NCBI RefSeq assembly: GCF_015350905.1 | Contig: NZ_JADKRZ010000004.1 | Coordinates: forward strand, 325,924-389,923 | Origin: Curtobacterium sp. VKM Ac-2865 | GTDB taxonomy: Bacteria; Actinomycetota; Actinomycetes; Actinomycetales; Microbacteriaceae | Direction: 5' to 3' | Length of the DNA stretch: 64,000 bases | Shown here: one piece after another, positions 10,952-18,446 of the stretch | Layout: each line of letters opens with the position of its first letter | How positions within the stretch are numbered: position 1 is the first letter of the stretch | Translations under genes and position numbers: made by a program | The notes under the pieces: model-generated | What the model was told of the DNA's origin: nothing | Seen by the model: the letters and a program-made list of their open reading frames with translations, nothing else | The model's database searches: none

Positions 10952-11013
10952 GGTGAGATCGCACTTCGTGTCGCCTTCGCCGTGGTCGAGTCGACACGAA
11001 GTGCGATCTCACC
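10952..11013. terminator. perfect 22-bp inverted repeat (family shared with 31797)
   Basis: A perfect 22-bp stem (10952-10973 with 10992-11013) with an 18-base loop follows the LacI gene. Its core tgagatcgcacttcgtgtcg recurs exactly in the hairpin at 31797-31858, so this is a dispersed element as well as a likely terminator insulating araB from the upstream gene. Confidence 0.75.
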
Positions 11014-11071
11014 GGGGTCGGGACGGGCGTCATCGGTACCCGAGGCCCGGACACGCGGCCGCGTTGCGAGA

Positions 11072-11105
11072 GTGAGCGCTCACGTGCCAGGATGTGAGCG
11101 CTCAC
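11072..11105. promoter_or_regulatory. paired LacI-family operators before araBDA
   Basis: Two identical perfect palindromes GTGAGCGCTCAC lie at 11072-11083 and 11094-11105, with centres 22 bp apart, about two helical turns. This suits cooperative binding by two dimers on one DNA face. They lie 43-76 bases upstream of the araB start. The same 12-mer lies at 6346 before the sugar importer. Confidence 0.75.
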
Positions 11106-11147
11106 GCATCGCAGCGTGCACGGACGACGATGTCTCGGGAGGACAGC

Positions 11148-12884
11148 ATGGGCGACGACCGCCGACAGCGCATCGAGGACGGTCGCGCGACCCTCGGGAT
11201 CGAGCTCGGATCGACCCGCATCAAGGCCGTGCTCATCGACGAGGACCACGTCCCCCTCGCGAGCGGCGACCACGAGTGGGAGAACGCCTTCGTCGACGGC
11301 CGCTGGACCTACTCGCTCGAGGACGTCGAGACCGGACTCCGTGCCGCGTACGCCGCCCTCGTCGCCGACGTCGAGTCGCAGTACGGCGTGCGACCGACCA
11401 CCTTCCGTGCGCTCGGCGTCTCCGCGATGATGCACGGCTACCTGGCGTTCGACGCCGCGGGGGAGCTGCTCGTGCCGTTCCGCACGTGGCGCAACACCTC
11501 GACCGGCCCCGCTGCCGAGGCCCTGAGCGAGCGCCTCGGGTTCAACATCCCGCTGCGCTGGTCCGTCGCGCACCTGTACCAGGCCGTCCTCGACGAGGAG
11601 CCCCACGTCGCCGAGGTCGCCCGGGTCACCACCCTCGCCGGGTACGTCCACCACCGCCTGACCGGGCACGACGTCCTCGGGGTCGGTGACGCGAGCGGGA
11701 TGTTCCCGATCGACCCGGCGACCCGCGACTACGACGCCGCCATGCTCGAGACGGCGGACGAGATGCTCGGCGCAGGCGCAGGCGCAGGCGCAGGCGCAGA
11801 CACAGGCACGAGCACGGGCATCCGCGCCCTGTTCCCCGAGGTGCTCGTCGCCGGCCAGGACGCTGGCGCGCTCACGCCCGAGGGCGCCGCGTGGCTCGAC
11901 CCGACCGGCGCCCTCGAACCCGGCGTCCCGCTCTGCCCGCCCGAGGGCGACGCCGGCACCGGCATGGTCGCGACGAACGCCGTCGCCCCCCGCACCGGCA
12001 ACGTCAGCGTCGGCACGAGCATCTTCGCGATGGTCGTGCTCGAGCGGGCGATGGCGCAGGCGCACGAGGAGCTCGACGTCGTCACCACGCCCGCCGGCGA
12101 CGCCGTGGCGATGGTGCACTGCAACAACGGGGCGAGCGAGATCGCCGCGTGGGCCCGCGTGTTCGGCCGCTTCGCCGAGGCCGCCGGCACCCCGCTCGAC
12201 ATCGACCACGTGTACGCCACGCTCCTCGCCGAGGCCGAGCAGGCCGACCCGGACGCCGGCGGGCTGCTCTCCTACAACTACCTGGCGGGCGAGCCCGTCA
12301 CCCACGTCGAGGCCGGCCGGCCGCTCCTGGTCCGCGGCGCCGGCAGTGCCTTCACGCTCGGCAACCTGGTCCGCGCCGAGGTGCAGGGCGCCTTCGCCAC
12401 GCTCGCGATCGGCATGGACGTGCTGGCCGAGGAGGACGTCCGCGTCGACCGGATGACCGCGCACGGCGGGCTCTTCCGGACGCCGGGCACCCCGCAGCGC
12501 CTGCTCGCCGCCGCGCTCCGCGTGCCCGTCGCCCTCGAGGAGACCGCCGGCGAGGGCGGCGCCTGGGGCATCGCGGTGCTCGCCGCGTACCTCGAGCACG
12601 CCGGCGACACCGACCTCACGACCCACCTGGCCGAGCGCGTGTTCGGCGGGGACGCCGTGCACGTGGCCGACCCCGACGAGCACGACGTCGCCGGGTTCCG
12701 CACCTACCTCGAGCGTTTCCGCGCCGGCCTGCCCCTGCAGGCAGCGGCGGTCGCCGCCACCACCCGCGACGAAGTCGCCACCACCCACGACGCCGCCACC
12801 ATGCGCGACGCAACGACCGACGAACCGGAGACGACGGCCGGAGCCGACCCGAGCCTCCCGGCAGTGAAGGAGCCGACCCGATGA
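11148..12884 (+). CDS. araB: FGGY-family carbohydrate kinase, probable L-ribulokinase
   Basis: A 578-residue sugar kinase with the two-domain FGGY fold. The phosphate-binding GIELGSTRIKAVLID lies near residue 17, and C-terminal ATP-site motifs such as MTAHGGLFRTPG and GEGGAWGIAVLAAY are present. Position before araD and araA implies phosphorylation of L-ribulose. The N-terminal motif is closer to the Bifidobacterium xylulokinase-like group than to classical AraB, so the activity is inferred mainly from the operon. A GGGAGG site 5 bases before the ATG at 11148 decides the start; upstream in-frame starts lack a good site. Residues 207-216 come from five 6-bp repeats, and the C-terminus is rich in Thr/Ala/Asp low-complexity sequence. 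Confidence 0.85.
   Translation: MGDDRRQRIEDGRATLGIELGSTRIKAVLIDEDHVPLASGDHEWENAFVDGRWTYSLEDVETGLRAAYAALVADVESQYGVRPTTFRALGVSAMMHGYLAFDAAGELLVPFRTWRNTSTGPAAEALSERLGFNIPLRWSVAHLYQAVLDEEPHVAEVARVTTLAGYVHHRLTGHDVLGVGDASGMFPIDPATRDYDAAMLETADEMLGAGAGAGAGADTGTSTGIRALFPEVLVAGQDAGALTPEGAAWLDPTGALEPGVPLCPPEGDAGTGMVATNAVAPRTGNVSVGTSIFAMVVLERAMAQAHEELDVVTTPAGDAVAMVHCNNGASEIAAWARVFGRFAEAAGTPLDIDHVYATLLAEAEQADPDAGGLLSYNYLAGEPVTHVEAGRPLLVRGAGSAFTLGNLVRAEVQGAFATLAIGMDVLAEEDVRVDRMTAHGGLFRTPGTPQRLLAAALRVPVALEETAGEGGAWGIAVLAAYLEHAGDTDLTTHLAERVFGGDAVHVADPDEHDVAGFRTYLERFRAGLPLQAAAVAATTRDEVATTHDAATMRDATTDEPETTAGADPSLPAVKEPTR
11769..11798 (+). repeat. five ggcgca hexamers inside araB
   Basis: Five perfect tandem copies of ggcgca encode an alternating Gly-Ala stretch, followed by a degenerate continuation encoding Asp-Thr-Gly-Thr-Ser-Thr-Gly. 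Copy changes would keep the reading frame and only lengthen or shorten a surface loop. Confidence 0.85.
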
Positions 12885-13597
12885 CGGAAGCAAGCGCCCA
12901 CGACAGCGCCACCCAGGAGGCCGTGGCCGCCACGCGTGCGCGCGTCGCCTCCCTGCACGGCGAGCTGGTCCGCTACGGCCTGGTGATCTGGACCGGCGGC
13001 AACGTCTCCGAGCGTGTGCCCGGCACCGACCTCTTCGTGATCAAGCCGAGCGGGGTCTCCAGCGACGACCTGACCCCCGAGAACCAGGTCGTCTGCACCC
13101 TCGACGGCGTCCCCGCGGAGGGCTGGGGCAACGCCCACGGCCCGTCGAGCGACACCGCTGCGCACGCCTACGTCTACCGGAACATGCCCGAGGTCGGCGG
13201 CGTCGTGCACACGCACTCCACCTACGCGACCGCGTGGGCTGCCCGCGCCGAGGCGATCCCGTGCGTGATCACCGCGATGGCGGACGAGTTCGGCGGACCG
13301 ATCCCGGTCGGTCCCTTCGCGATCATCGGCGACGACTCGATCGGCCACGGCATCGTCGAGACGCTCTCGGGACACCGCTCCCGCGCGGTCCTCATGCAGA
13401 ACCACGGCGTGTTCACGATCGGCAAGGACGCGAAGGACGCCGTCAAGGCCGCCGTGATGGCCGAGGACGTGGCGCGCACGGTGCACATCGCAAAGCAGGG
13501 CGGCGAGGTCGTCCCGATCGCTGAAGCAGACATCGATCGACTCTTCGATCGCTACCAGAACGTCTACGGACAGAACCCCGAAGGAGCCATGCGATGA
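12881..13597 (+). CDS. araD: L-ribulose-5-phosphate 4-epimerase
   Basis: A 238-residue class II aldolase-fold enzyme that interconverts L-ribulose 5-phosphate and D-xylulose 5-phosphate, the last step of bacterial arabinose catabolism. Visible motifs are the phosphate-binding TGGNVSER near residue 37, [12 protein letters not shown], the zinc-binding HTHST near residue 108 and the third zinc ligand in [11 protein letters not shown] near residue 180. Length and motifs are as usual for AraD. The start overlaps the araB stop in ATGA (12881-12884), suggesting translational coupling. Confidence 0.93.
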   Translation: MTEASAHDSATQEAVAATRARVASLHGELVRYGLVIWTGGNVSERVPGTDLFVIKPSGVSSDDLTPENQVVCTLDGVPAEGWGNAHGPSSDTAAHAYVYRNMPEVGGVVHTHSTYATAWAARAEAIPCVITAMADEFGGPIPVGPFAIIGDDSIGHGIVETLSGHRSRAVLMQNHGVFTIGKDAKDAVKAAVMAEDVARTVHIAKQGGEVVPIAEADIDRLFDRYQNVYGQNPEGAMR

Positions 13598-15141
13598 CGC
13601 TGGACACCCCCACCACGACGGACGCCGTCGACCCCCAGGCCACGCTCGACGGGTACGAGGTCTGGTTCCTCACCGGTTCGCAGGGCCTGTACGGCGAGGA
13701 GACCCTCCGCCAGGTCGAGGCCCAGAGCCGCGCCGTGCACGAGACGCTCGCCGGCGCGCTGCCGGTGAAGCTCGTGTGGAAGCCCGTGCTCAAGGACGCC
13801 GACGGCATCCGCCGCGCCCTCATCGAGGCCAGCGCCGACGACAAGGTCATCGGCGTCACCGCGTGGATGCACACCTTCAGCCCCGCGAAGATGTGGATCG
13901 GCGGCCTGAACGCCCTGACCAAGCCGCTGCTGCACCTGCACACGCAGGCGAACGTGGCGCTGCCGTGGTCGGAGATCGACTTCGACTTCATGAACCTGAA
14001 CCAGGCCGCCCACGGCGACCGTGAGTTCGGCTACGCCCTGGCCCGCATGGGTGTCCGGCACGCGACGGCCATCGGCCACGTGTCCGACGAGCGCGTCCAG
14101 CAGCGCGTGTCGAACTGGGTGCGGGCCGCAGCCGGTGCGGCCGCGATCCGCTCGCTCAAGCTGACGCGGTTCGGCGACAACATGCGCTACGTCGCCGTCA
14201 CCGAGGGCGACAAGACCGAGGCGGAGATCGAGCTCGGCGTGCAGGTGAACACCTGGGCCGTCAACGAGCTGGCCGCAGCGGTCGACGCGGCGGAAGCCGA
14301 CACGGCGGCGGTGGACGCGCTCGTCGCGTCCTACGAGTCGGCGTACGACGTCGACCCGTCGCTGCGCGGCGACGGTGACCGCCACGGCGCCCTCCGCGAC
14401 GGCGCCGCCATCGAGCTCGGGCTCCGCGCACTCCTGCAGCAGAACGGGTCCGCCGCGTTCACCACGAACTTCGAGGACCTCGGCACGCTCAAGCAGCTCC
14501 CCGGCCTCGCCGTGCAGCGCCTGATGGCCGACGGCTACGGCTTCGGCGCCGAGGGTGACTGGAAGACCGCCGTGCTGGTCCGCGCGATGAACGTCGCCGG
14601 CGCCGGGCTCGCCGGTGGTGCGTCGCTCATGGAGGACTACACCTACGACCTCACCCCGGGTGCGGAGAAGATCCTCGGCGCCCACATGCTCGAGGTGTCC
14701 CCGACGCTGACCTCGACGCGTCCGACACTCGAGATCCACCCGCTCGGCATCGGCGGCAAGGACGACCCGGTGCGCCTGGTGTTCACGGCCGACTCCGGTG
14801 AGGCCGTCGTCGTCGCGCTCTCCGACACCCGCGACGGCTTCCGCCTCACCGCGAACGTCGTCGACGTGGTCCCGCCGACCGAGGCGCTGCCGAAGCTGCC
14901 CGTCGGCCGTGCCGTCTGGGAGCCCCGTCCGTCGTTCCCCGTCGCCGCCGAGGCCTGGCTCACCGCCGGCGCCGCGCACCACACCGTCATGACGACGGCC
15001 GTGGAGCTGCAGGTGGTCGAGGACCTCGCGACGATGCTCGGCACCGAGTTCCTGGTCATCGACGAGCACACCACCTCGCGCGGCTTCCGCGACGAGGTGC
15101 GTGGGCAGCAGACCTGGCACCGTCTCGACCGCGGCTTCTGA
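13594..15141 (+). CDS. araA: L-arabinose isomerase
   Basis: A 515-residue isomerase converting L-arabinose to L-ribulose, first step of the pathway. The start of the fold ([21 protein letters not shown]), the motif [15 protein letters not shown] and the C-terminal metal-ligand region ([19 protein letters not shown]) are characteristic of AraA, and length is normal. It overlaps araD by ATGA (13594-13597) and has AAGGAG upstream. The araB-araD-araA order is common in actinobacteria such as Corynebacterium. Control is probably by the paired operators before araB. Confidence 0.96.
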   Translation: MTLDTPTTTDAVDPQATLDGYEVWFLTGSQGLYGEETLRQVEAQSRAVHETLAGALPVKLVWKPVLKDADGIRRALIEASADDKVIGVTAWMHTFSPAKMWIGGLNALTKPLLHLHTQANVALPWSEIDFDFMNLNQAAHGDREFGYALARMGVRHATAIGHVSDERVQQRVSNWVRAAAGAAAIRSLKLTRFGDNMRYVAVTEGDKTEAEIELGVQVNTWAVNELAAAVDAAEADTAAVDALVASYESAYDVDPSLRGDGDRHGALRDGAAIELGLRALLQQNGSAAFTTNFEDLGTLKQLPGLAVQRLMADGYGFGAEGDWKTAVLVRAMNVAGAGLAGGASLMEDYTYDLTPGAEKILGAHMLEVSPTLTSTRPTLEIHPLGIGGKDDPVRLVFTADSGEAVVVALSDTRDGFRLTANVVDVVPPTEALPKLPVGRAVWEPRPSFPVAAEAWLTAGAAHHTVMTTAVELQVVEDLATMLGTEFLVIDEHTTSRGFRDEVRGQQTWHRLDRGF

Positions 15142-15152
15142 GCGGCCGTACG

Positions 15153-16421
15153 ATGACCGACGTGATCGCGAAGCAGCGGACCAACTGGGCGGGCAACGTC
15201 ACCTACCGGGCGTCGGCGCTGCTGCGCCCGACCTCGGTGGGCGAGGTCCAGCGCCTGGTCACGTCGACACCGCGCCTGACGGCGCTCGGGTCGACGCACT
15301 CGTTCAACGAGGTCGCCGACACCGACGCCGTCCAGGTGACGCTGACCGAGATGCCACCGTCGCTGGACATCGACACCGAGCGACGGACGGTGCGGGTCGC
15401 CGCCGGCATGACGCACGCGCAGGTCGCGGCCGGCCTGGAGGCTCGTGGCTGGGCCCTCGGGAACCTCGCGTCCCTGCCGCACATCTCCACGGCCGGGGCC
15501 GTCGCCACGGGCACACATGGCTCCGGTGTGCGGAACCCCTCGCTGGCGCAGGCGGTGGTCGGGTTGGACGTGGTCCGGGCGTCGGGGGAGCTCGAGCACG
15601 TGTCCGCTGGTTCCGGGTCCGGGTCCCTTGATGCCCATCGTGTGGCGCTCGGGGCGCTCGGCGTCGTCACGGCGCTGGAGCTCGCGATCGAGCCGACGTT
15701 CGAGGTCGCCACGACCGTGCACCTCGACCTGCCGTGGGACGCCGTCGAGGAGCACTTCGACGCGGTGATGGCCGACGCCTACTCGGTGTCGATGTTCACG
15801 GCGTTCGACGACCGCGGCGCCCGCCAGGTGTGGACGAAGCACCGCGTGGACGAGCCCGCACCGAGCGTCGACCTCGTCGCACTCGGTGCCCGCCGTGCCA
15901 CCGAGGCCGTGCACCCGGGCGAGAACGACGCAGCCAGCGTGACCGAACAGGGCGGCGTGCCCGGACCCTGGTCCGAGCGCCTGCCGCACTTCCGCTCGAC
16001 GTTCTCGCCGTCCACGGGCGCGGAGATCCAGGCCGAGTACCTGATCCCCGCGGAGTTCGCGGTGCCGGCGCTCCGGGCACTGCGTCCGCTCGCCGACTTC
16101 TTCGCCCCGCTGCTCATCGCGGCCGAGGTCCGGACCGTCGCGGCCGACACCGCCTGGCTCGCGCCCTCCACCGGTCGGCAGTCGGTCGGGCTGCACTTCA
16201 CCTTCCGACGGGACCCGTCCGCTGTCGCAGCGGCCGTGCTCCGGATCGAGGACGTGCTCGCGCCGTTCGACCCGCGGCCGCACTGGGGGAAGGTCTCCGC
16301 GGCCTCACCTGCCCGCCTGCACGAGGCCTACCCGCAGCTGGCGGCCTTCGCGGAGCTGGCGCGGTCGCTCGATCCGGCGGGGCGCTTCCGGAACGGGTTC
16401 CTCGAGCGCACCCTGGGCTGA
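15153..16421 (+). CDS. FAD-linked alditol (xylitol/sorbitol) oxidase
   Basis: A 422-residue cytoplasmic oxidase of the vanillyl-alcohol-oxidase-type FAD family. The N-terminal RTNWAGNVTY and LGSTHSFNEVADTD contain the His to which Streptomyces alditol oxidase attaches FAD. SLPHISTAGAVATGTHGSG is the second FAD-binding stretch, and PHWGK near the C-terminus is typical of the D-arabinono-lactone/alditol oxidase group. Such enzymes oxidise the terminal hydroxyl of xylitol, sorbitol or arabitol to aldoses, releasing H2O2. It lies 11 bases after araA and is probably in the same transcript, which suggests recovery of pentitols. The ribosome binding site is weak. Confidence 0.82.
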   Translation: MTDVIAKQRTNWAGNVTYRASALLRPTSVGEVQRLVTSTPRLTALGSTHSFNEVADTDAVQVTLTEMPPSLDIDTERRTVRVAAGMTHAQVAAGLEARGWALGNLASLPHISTAGAVATGTHGSGVRNPSLAQAVVGLDVVRASGELEHVSAGSGSGSLDAHRVALGALGVVTALELAIEPTFEVATTVHLDLPWDAVEEHFDAVMADAYSVSMFTAFDDRGARQVWTKHRVDEPAPSVDLVALGARRATEAVHPGENDAASVTEQGGVPGPWSERLPHFRSTFSPSTGAEIQAEYLIPAEFAVPALRALRPLADFFAPLLIAAEVRTVAADTAWLAPSTGRQSVGLHFTFRRDPSAVAAAVLRIEDVLAPFDPRPHWGKVSAASPARLHEAYPQLAAFAELARSLDPAGRFRNGFLERTLG

Positions 16422-16440
16422 TGTGAGGCCTCGCCGCACA

Positions 16441-16470
16441 CGGCACCAGCACTGGGGGCTCCTGGTGCCG
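16441..16470 (+). terminator. hairpin after the araBDA-oxidase operon
   Basis: A perfect 9-bp stem (cggcaccag with ctggtgccg) with a 12-base loop follows the oxidase stop codon by 19 bases and precedes the next gene start. Confidence 0.5.
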
Positions 16471-16514
16471 ACGGTTCGTCCCTACGCTCGACCCGACGCA
16501 AGGAGGGGAGCGCC

Positions 16515-17000
16515 GTGACGCTGCCGATCGCCGGGTGGTACCCGGACCCGCAGGACCCGAGCCAGACGCGATGGTGGGACGGGGCTCGCTGGGGGCAACT
16601 CGCCCCCCGGACCGAGCCGCAGTTCGCCGCACCACACGGCGGTGGTGGTGCCCGTCTCCAGGACGATCCCCGACCGCCGGCCCCGTCCGAGTACCGCACG
16701 GTGCACCAGGGTGAGCCGGTCCTGCGCGGCCGGAAGGCGCGTGCCGCGAAGGACCGAGCGACCCGTGCTGCCAACCCTTTCGGCTACGCCGGTCTTGTGC
16801 TCGCGCTCGTCGCGTTCATCTTCAACCTCTTCGCGATCCCCGGCATCCTCGGGATCGTGTTCGGCGCGGTCGGACTCGCTCGCGCTGGTCAACTCACGGG
16901 ATCCCGGGTGACCGGGTTCGGCGTCTCACTCGCGGCAGTCATCCTCGGGGTGGCCACGAGCGGCTACTTCGCCCTCCGAGCCGCTCAGCTCCTGGGCTGA
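16515..17000 (+). CDS. DUF2510 membrane protein
   Basis: A 161-residue protein. The first 30 residues are a DUF2510 motif (IAGWYPDPQDPSQTRWWDGARWG), a short tryptophan-rich domain common in actinobacterial membrane proteins. A charged linker follows, then two hydrophobic segments near residues 92-125 and 131-157, the DUF4190-like part. It should sit in the cell membrane with the WW-rich end inside. Function is unknown. A strong AGGAGGGGA site precedes the GTG start. A perfect 14-bp hairpin follows the stop codon. Confidence 0.8.
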   Translation: MTLPIAGWYPDPQDPSQTRWWDGARWGQLAPRTEPQFAAPHGGGGARLQDDPRPPAPSEYRTVHQGEPVLRGRKARAAKDRATRAANPFGYAGLVLALVAFIFNLFAIPGILGIVFGAVGLARAGQLTGSRVTGFGVSLAAVILGVATSGYFALRAAQLLG

Positions 17001-17006
17001 CCAGGA

Positions 17007-17039
17007 GTGCTCCGCGCCGCTGGCTGCGGCGCGGAGCAC
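17007..17039. terminator. perfect 14-bp hairpin between convergent genes
   Basis: The arm gtgctccgcgccgc (17007-17020) and its complement (17026-17039) enclose a 5-base loop. It lies 6 bases after the DUF2510 gene and 4 bases beyond the end of the small minus-strand gene, so it can serve both. Confidence 0.8.
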
Positions 17040-17043
17040 CCGG

Positions 17044-17157
17044 TCACTGACCTCTGCGGTACAGGTCGTGCAGGAAGCGGGCGAGGGTCACGAGCAAGCT
17101 CGCGATCCCCAACCACGGGACCTGACGCCTGGGCCGGCGCTCGTCGTCGTGTGACAT
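17044..17157 (-). CDS. small 37-residue membrane protein
   Basis: A short frame with a charged N-terminus (MSHDDERRPRRQ) followed by one hydrophobic helix, VPWLGIASLLVTLARFLHDLY. An ideal AGGAGG lies 6 bases before the ATG at 17157, which is the main reason to call it a gene. No family is recognised. The same strand could also be read upstream as a longer frame, but that lacks a ribosome binding site and would run through the structured region at 17216-17345. Confidence 0.5.
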   Translation of the reverse strand: MSHDDERRPRRQVPWLGIASLLVTLARFLHDLYRRGQ

Positions 17158-17215
17158 CGAGGACCTCCTGGTGTCGCCGCCGGTGGACACGAGGAGCAGT
17201 CGGCCAGGGGTGTGG

Positions 17216-17345
17216 AGCCGAGCGGGCTCGGCTACACTTCTACCCGAGCGGTGACTCGGGGAAGTGTCGTTTCCCCTGGCTTTCCACTCGGAGAGCGAAT
17301 CGAAGCCCGGAACTGTTTGCGCAGTTCCGGGCTTCACTCGTTCGC
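17216..17345. ncRNA. candidate structured RNA / stacked hairpins in a 350-base gap
   Basis: The gap 17158-17509 holds three consecutive hairpins: agccgag/ctcggct (17216-17233); acacttc plus cccgag pairing with ctcggg plus gaagtgt (17234-17267, 13 bp with a 2-base bulge); and gaagcccggaactg with its complement (17302-17335, 14 perfect bp), flanked by a further gcgaa/ttcgc pairing (17295-17299, 17341-17345). Three folds in 130 bases without a convincing frame suggest a small RNA or leader; the last hairpin could be its terminator. Strand cannot be fixed by symmetry alone. A terminator cluster is the alternative. Confidence 0.35.
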
Positions 17346-17393
17346 CCTGGGGCAGCGGTCCGGCGATCGCGCTGCTCCAGACGTCAGCCTACC

Positions 17394-17484
17394 GATACTG
17401 GAGTATCACCAAGGCGTCAGTGTTCCTCCCAGGGGATCCGGATGGGTTCTGGGGGCGCTGCACTGCTCTGGTGCTGAGCGCTCA
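17394..17484 (+). promoter_or_regulatory. palindromes upstream of the 17510 gene
   Basis: An AT-rich palindrome gatact-gg-agtatc lies at 17394-17407 and a LacI-like tgagcgctca at 17475-17484, 26 bases before the start codon. The second resembles the arabinose operators but lacks their full 12-bp symmetry, so binding by the same regulator is uncertain. Confidence 0.35.
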
Positions 17485-17509
17485 CATGTGAGGACGCAAA
17501 GGTCAGTGC

Positions 17510-18433
17510 ATGGCGAACCTCTCTCGGATCATCGGCATGGCCTCGAAGGTCATCGACAAGCAGTTGCAGCAGCGTGGGCAGGGGGAGCGCTCCGGTGGGC
17601 AGCAGCCGAGCGGGCAGCAGTCCGGCGGCACGGACTGGCGCAGCGTCGTGCGGAGCGCAGCGGACAAGCTCACCGGGGACGACCGCACTGGCCAGCAGCG
17701 CCCGCCGCAGCAGCACGGCCAGCACCACGGCCAGCCGACGCAGCAGCAGCAGCAGTACGGCCAGCAGCCCCAGCAGCACGGCCGGCCGCGCGGTACCGGC
17801 CCCGCCGACCACGACAAGGTCGCCCTCGCGAAGTACGACTACCTCCTGCGCACCTCGTCGCCGGAGCAGCTCGAGCAGGTCCACCACGATGCCTTCGCTC
17901 GACTCACGCCCGAGCAGCGTCAGCAGATCCTGCAGCGCATGAACGCCGAGCTGCCGCCGCACGAGCGCGTCGCGGACGACTCGGCGGGCCCGATGGCCCG
18001 TGCGATGACGCGCGGCGAGGTCGGACGCCCCGGACTCATCCGTCGGGTCCTCGGCGGCGGGAACGCCACCGGCGCGGGCAACCGCGGCCGCATGGGTGCC
18101 ATGGCCGGTGGCGCAGCGGTGGGCGCCGGAGCGATGGCACTCGGCGGGATCGCGGTCGCCGTCGCCGGCGGCGCGGTGGTCAGCGCCGCCGCAGCCCCGG
18201 TCCTGGCTGGGGCCGCCGACCTGGGCGTGGACTTCGAGGGCATCGCGTCCGGCATCGGGGACGTCGGGCTCGCCGACCTCGGCGGTGGCGTCGAGGGCTT
18301 CGCGGCCGAGGGGGAGCAGCTCCTCGGCGGTGTGGGCGAGCACGTGTCCGGATTCAGCGAGCAGGCATCCGGGCTCGGCGAGCAGGCGTCGAACCTCGGC
18401 AACGACTTCCTCGGCGGGCTCTTCGACCGCTGA
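17510..18433 (+). CDS. low-complexity protein with Gln/His-rich and Gly/Ala-rich regions
   Basis: A 307-residue protein of unknown function. Residues 18-95 are rich in Gln, His, Gly and Pro, including a run of five Gln, and are probably disordered. Residues 100-155 are a soluble helical part (KVALAKYDYLLRTSSPEQLEQ, RLTPEQRQQILQRMNAELPPHER). Residues 190-235 are a Gly/Ala-rich hydrophobic stretch that could cross the membrane. The C-terminus repeats Gly-Glu-Gln-Ala-Ser heptad-like units. Similar actinobacterial proteins are sometimes labelled cation-transporting ATPase, but no ATPase motif is visible. AAAGG precedes the ATG. Confidence 0.75.
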   Translation: MANLSRIIGMASKVIDKQLQQRGQGERSGGQQPSGQQSGGTDWRSVVRSAADKLTGDDRTGQQRPPQQHGQHHGQPTQQQQQYGQQPQQHGRPRGTGPADHDKVALAKYDYLLRTSSPEQLEQVHHDAFARLTPEQRQQILQRMNAELPPHERVADDSAGPMARAMTRGEVGRPGLIRRVLGGGNATGAGNRGRMGAMAGGAAVGAGAMALGGIAVAVAGGAVVSAAAAPVLAGAADLGVDFEGIASGIGDVGLADLGGGVEGFAAEGEQLLGGVGEHVSGFSEQASGLGEQASNLGNDFLGGLFDR

Positions 18434-18446
18434 CGTCCCGCGGGTG

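Noticed and set aside
10874-11147. Insertion sequence ends suggested by the perfect 22-bp inverted repeat
   Set aside because: The arms are 18 bases apart with no transposase between them, and a second copy also sits at a gene end, so a terminator-type hairpin fits better.
17216-17345. tRNA or transfer-messenger RNA in the hairpin cluster
   Set aside because: No anticodon arm, T-loop (ttcgant) or CCA-compatible acceptor pairing could be arranged from these stems.
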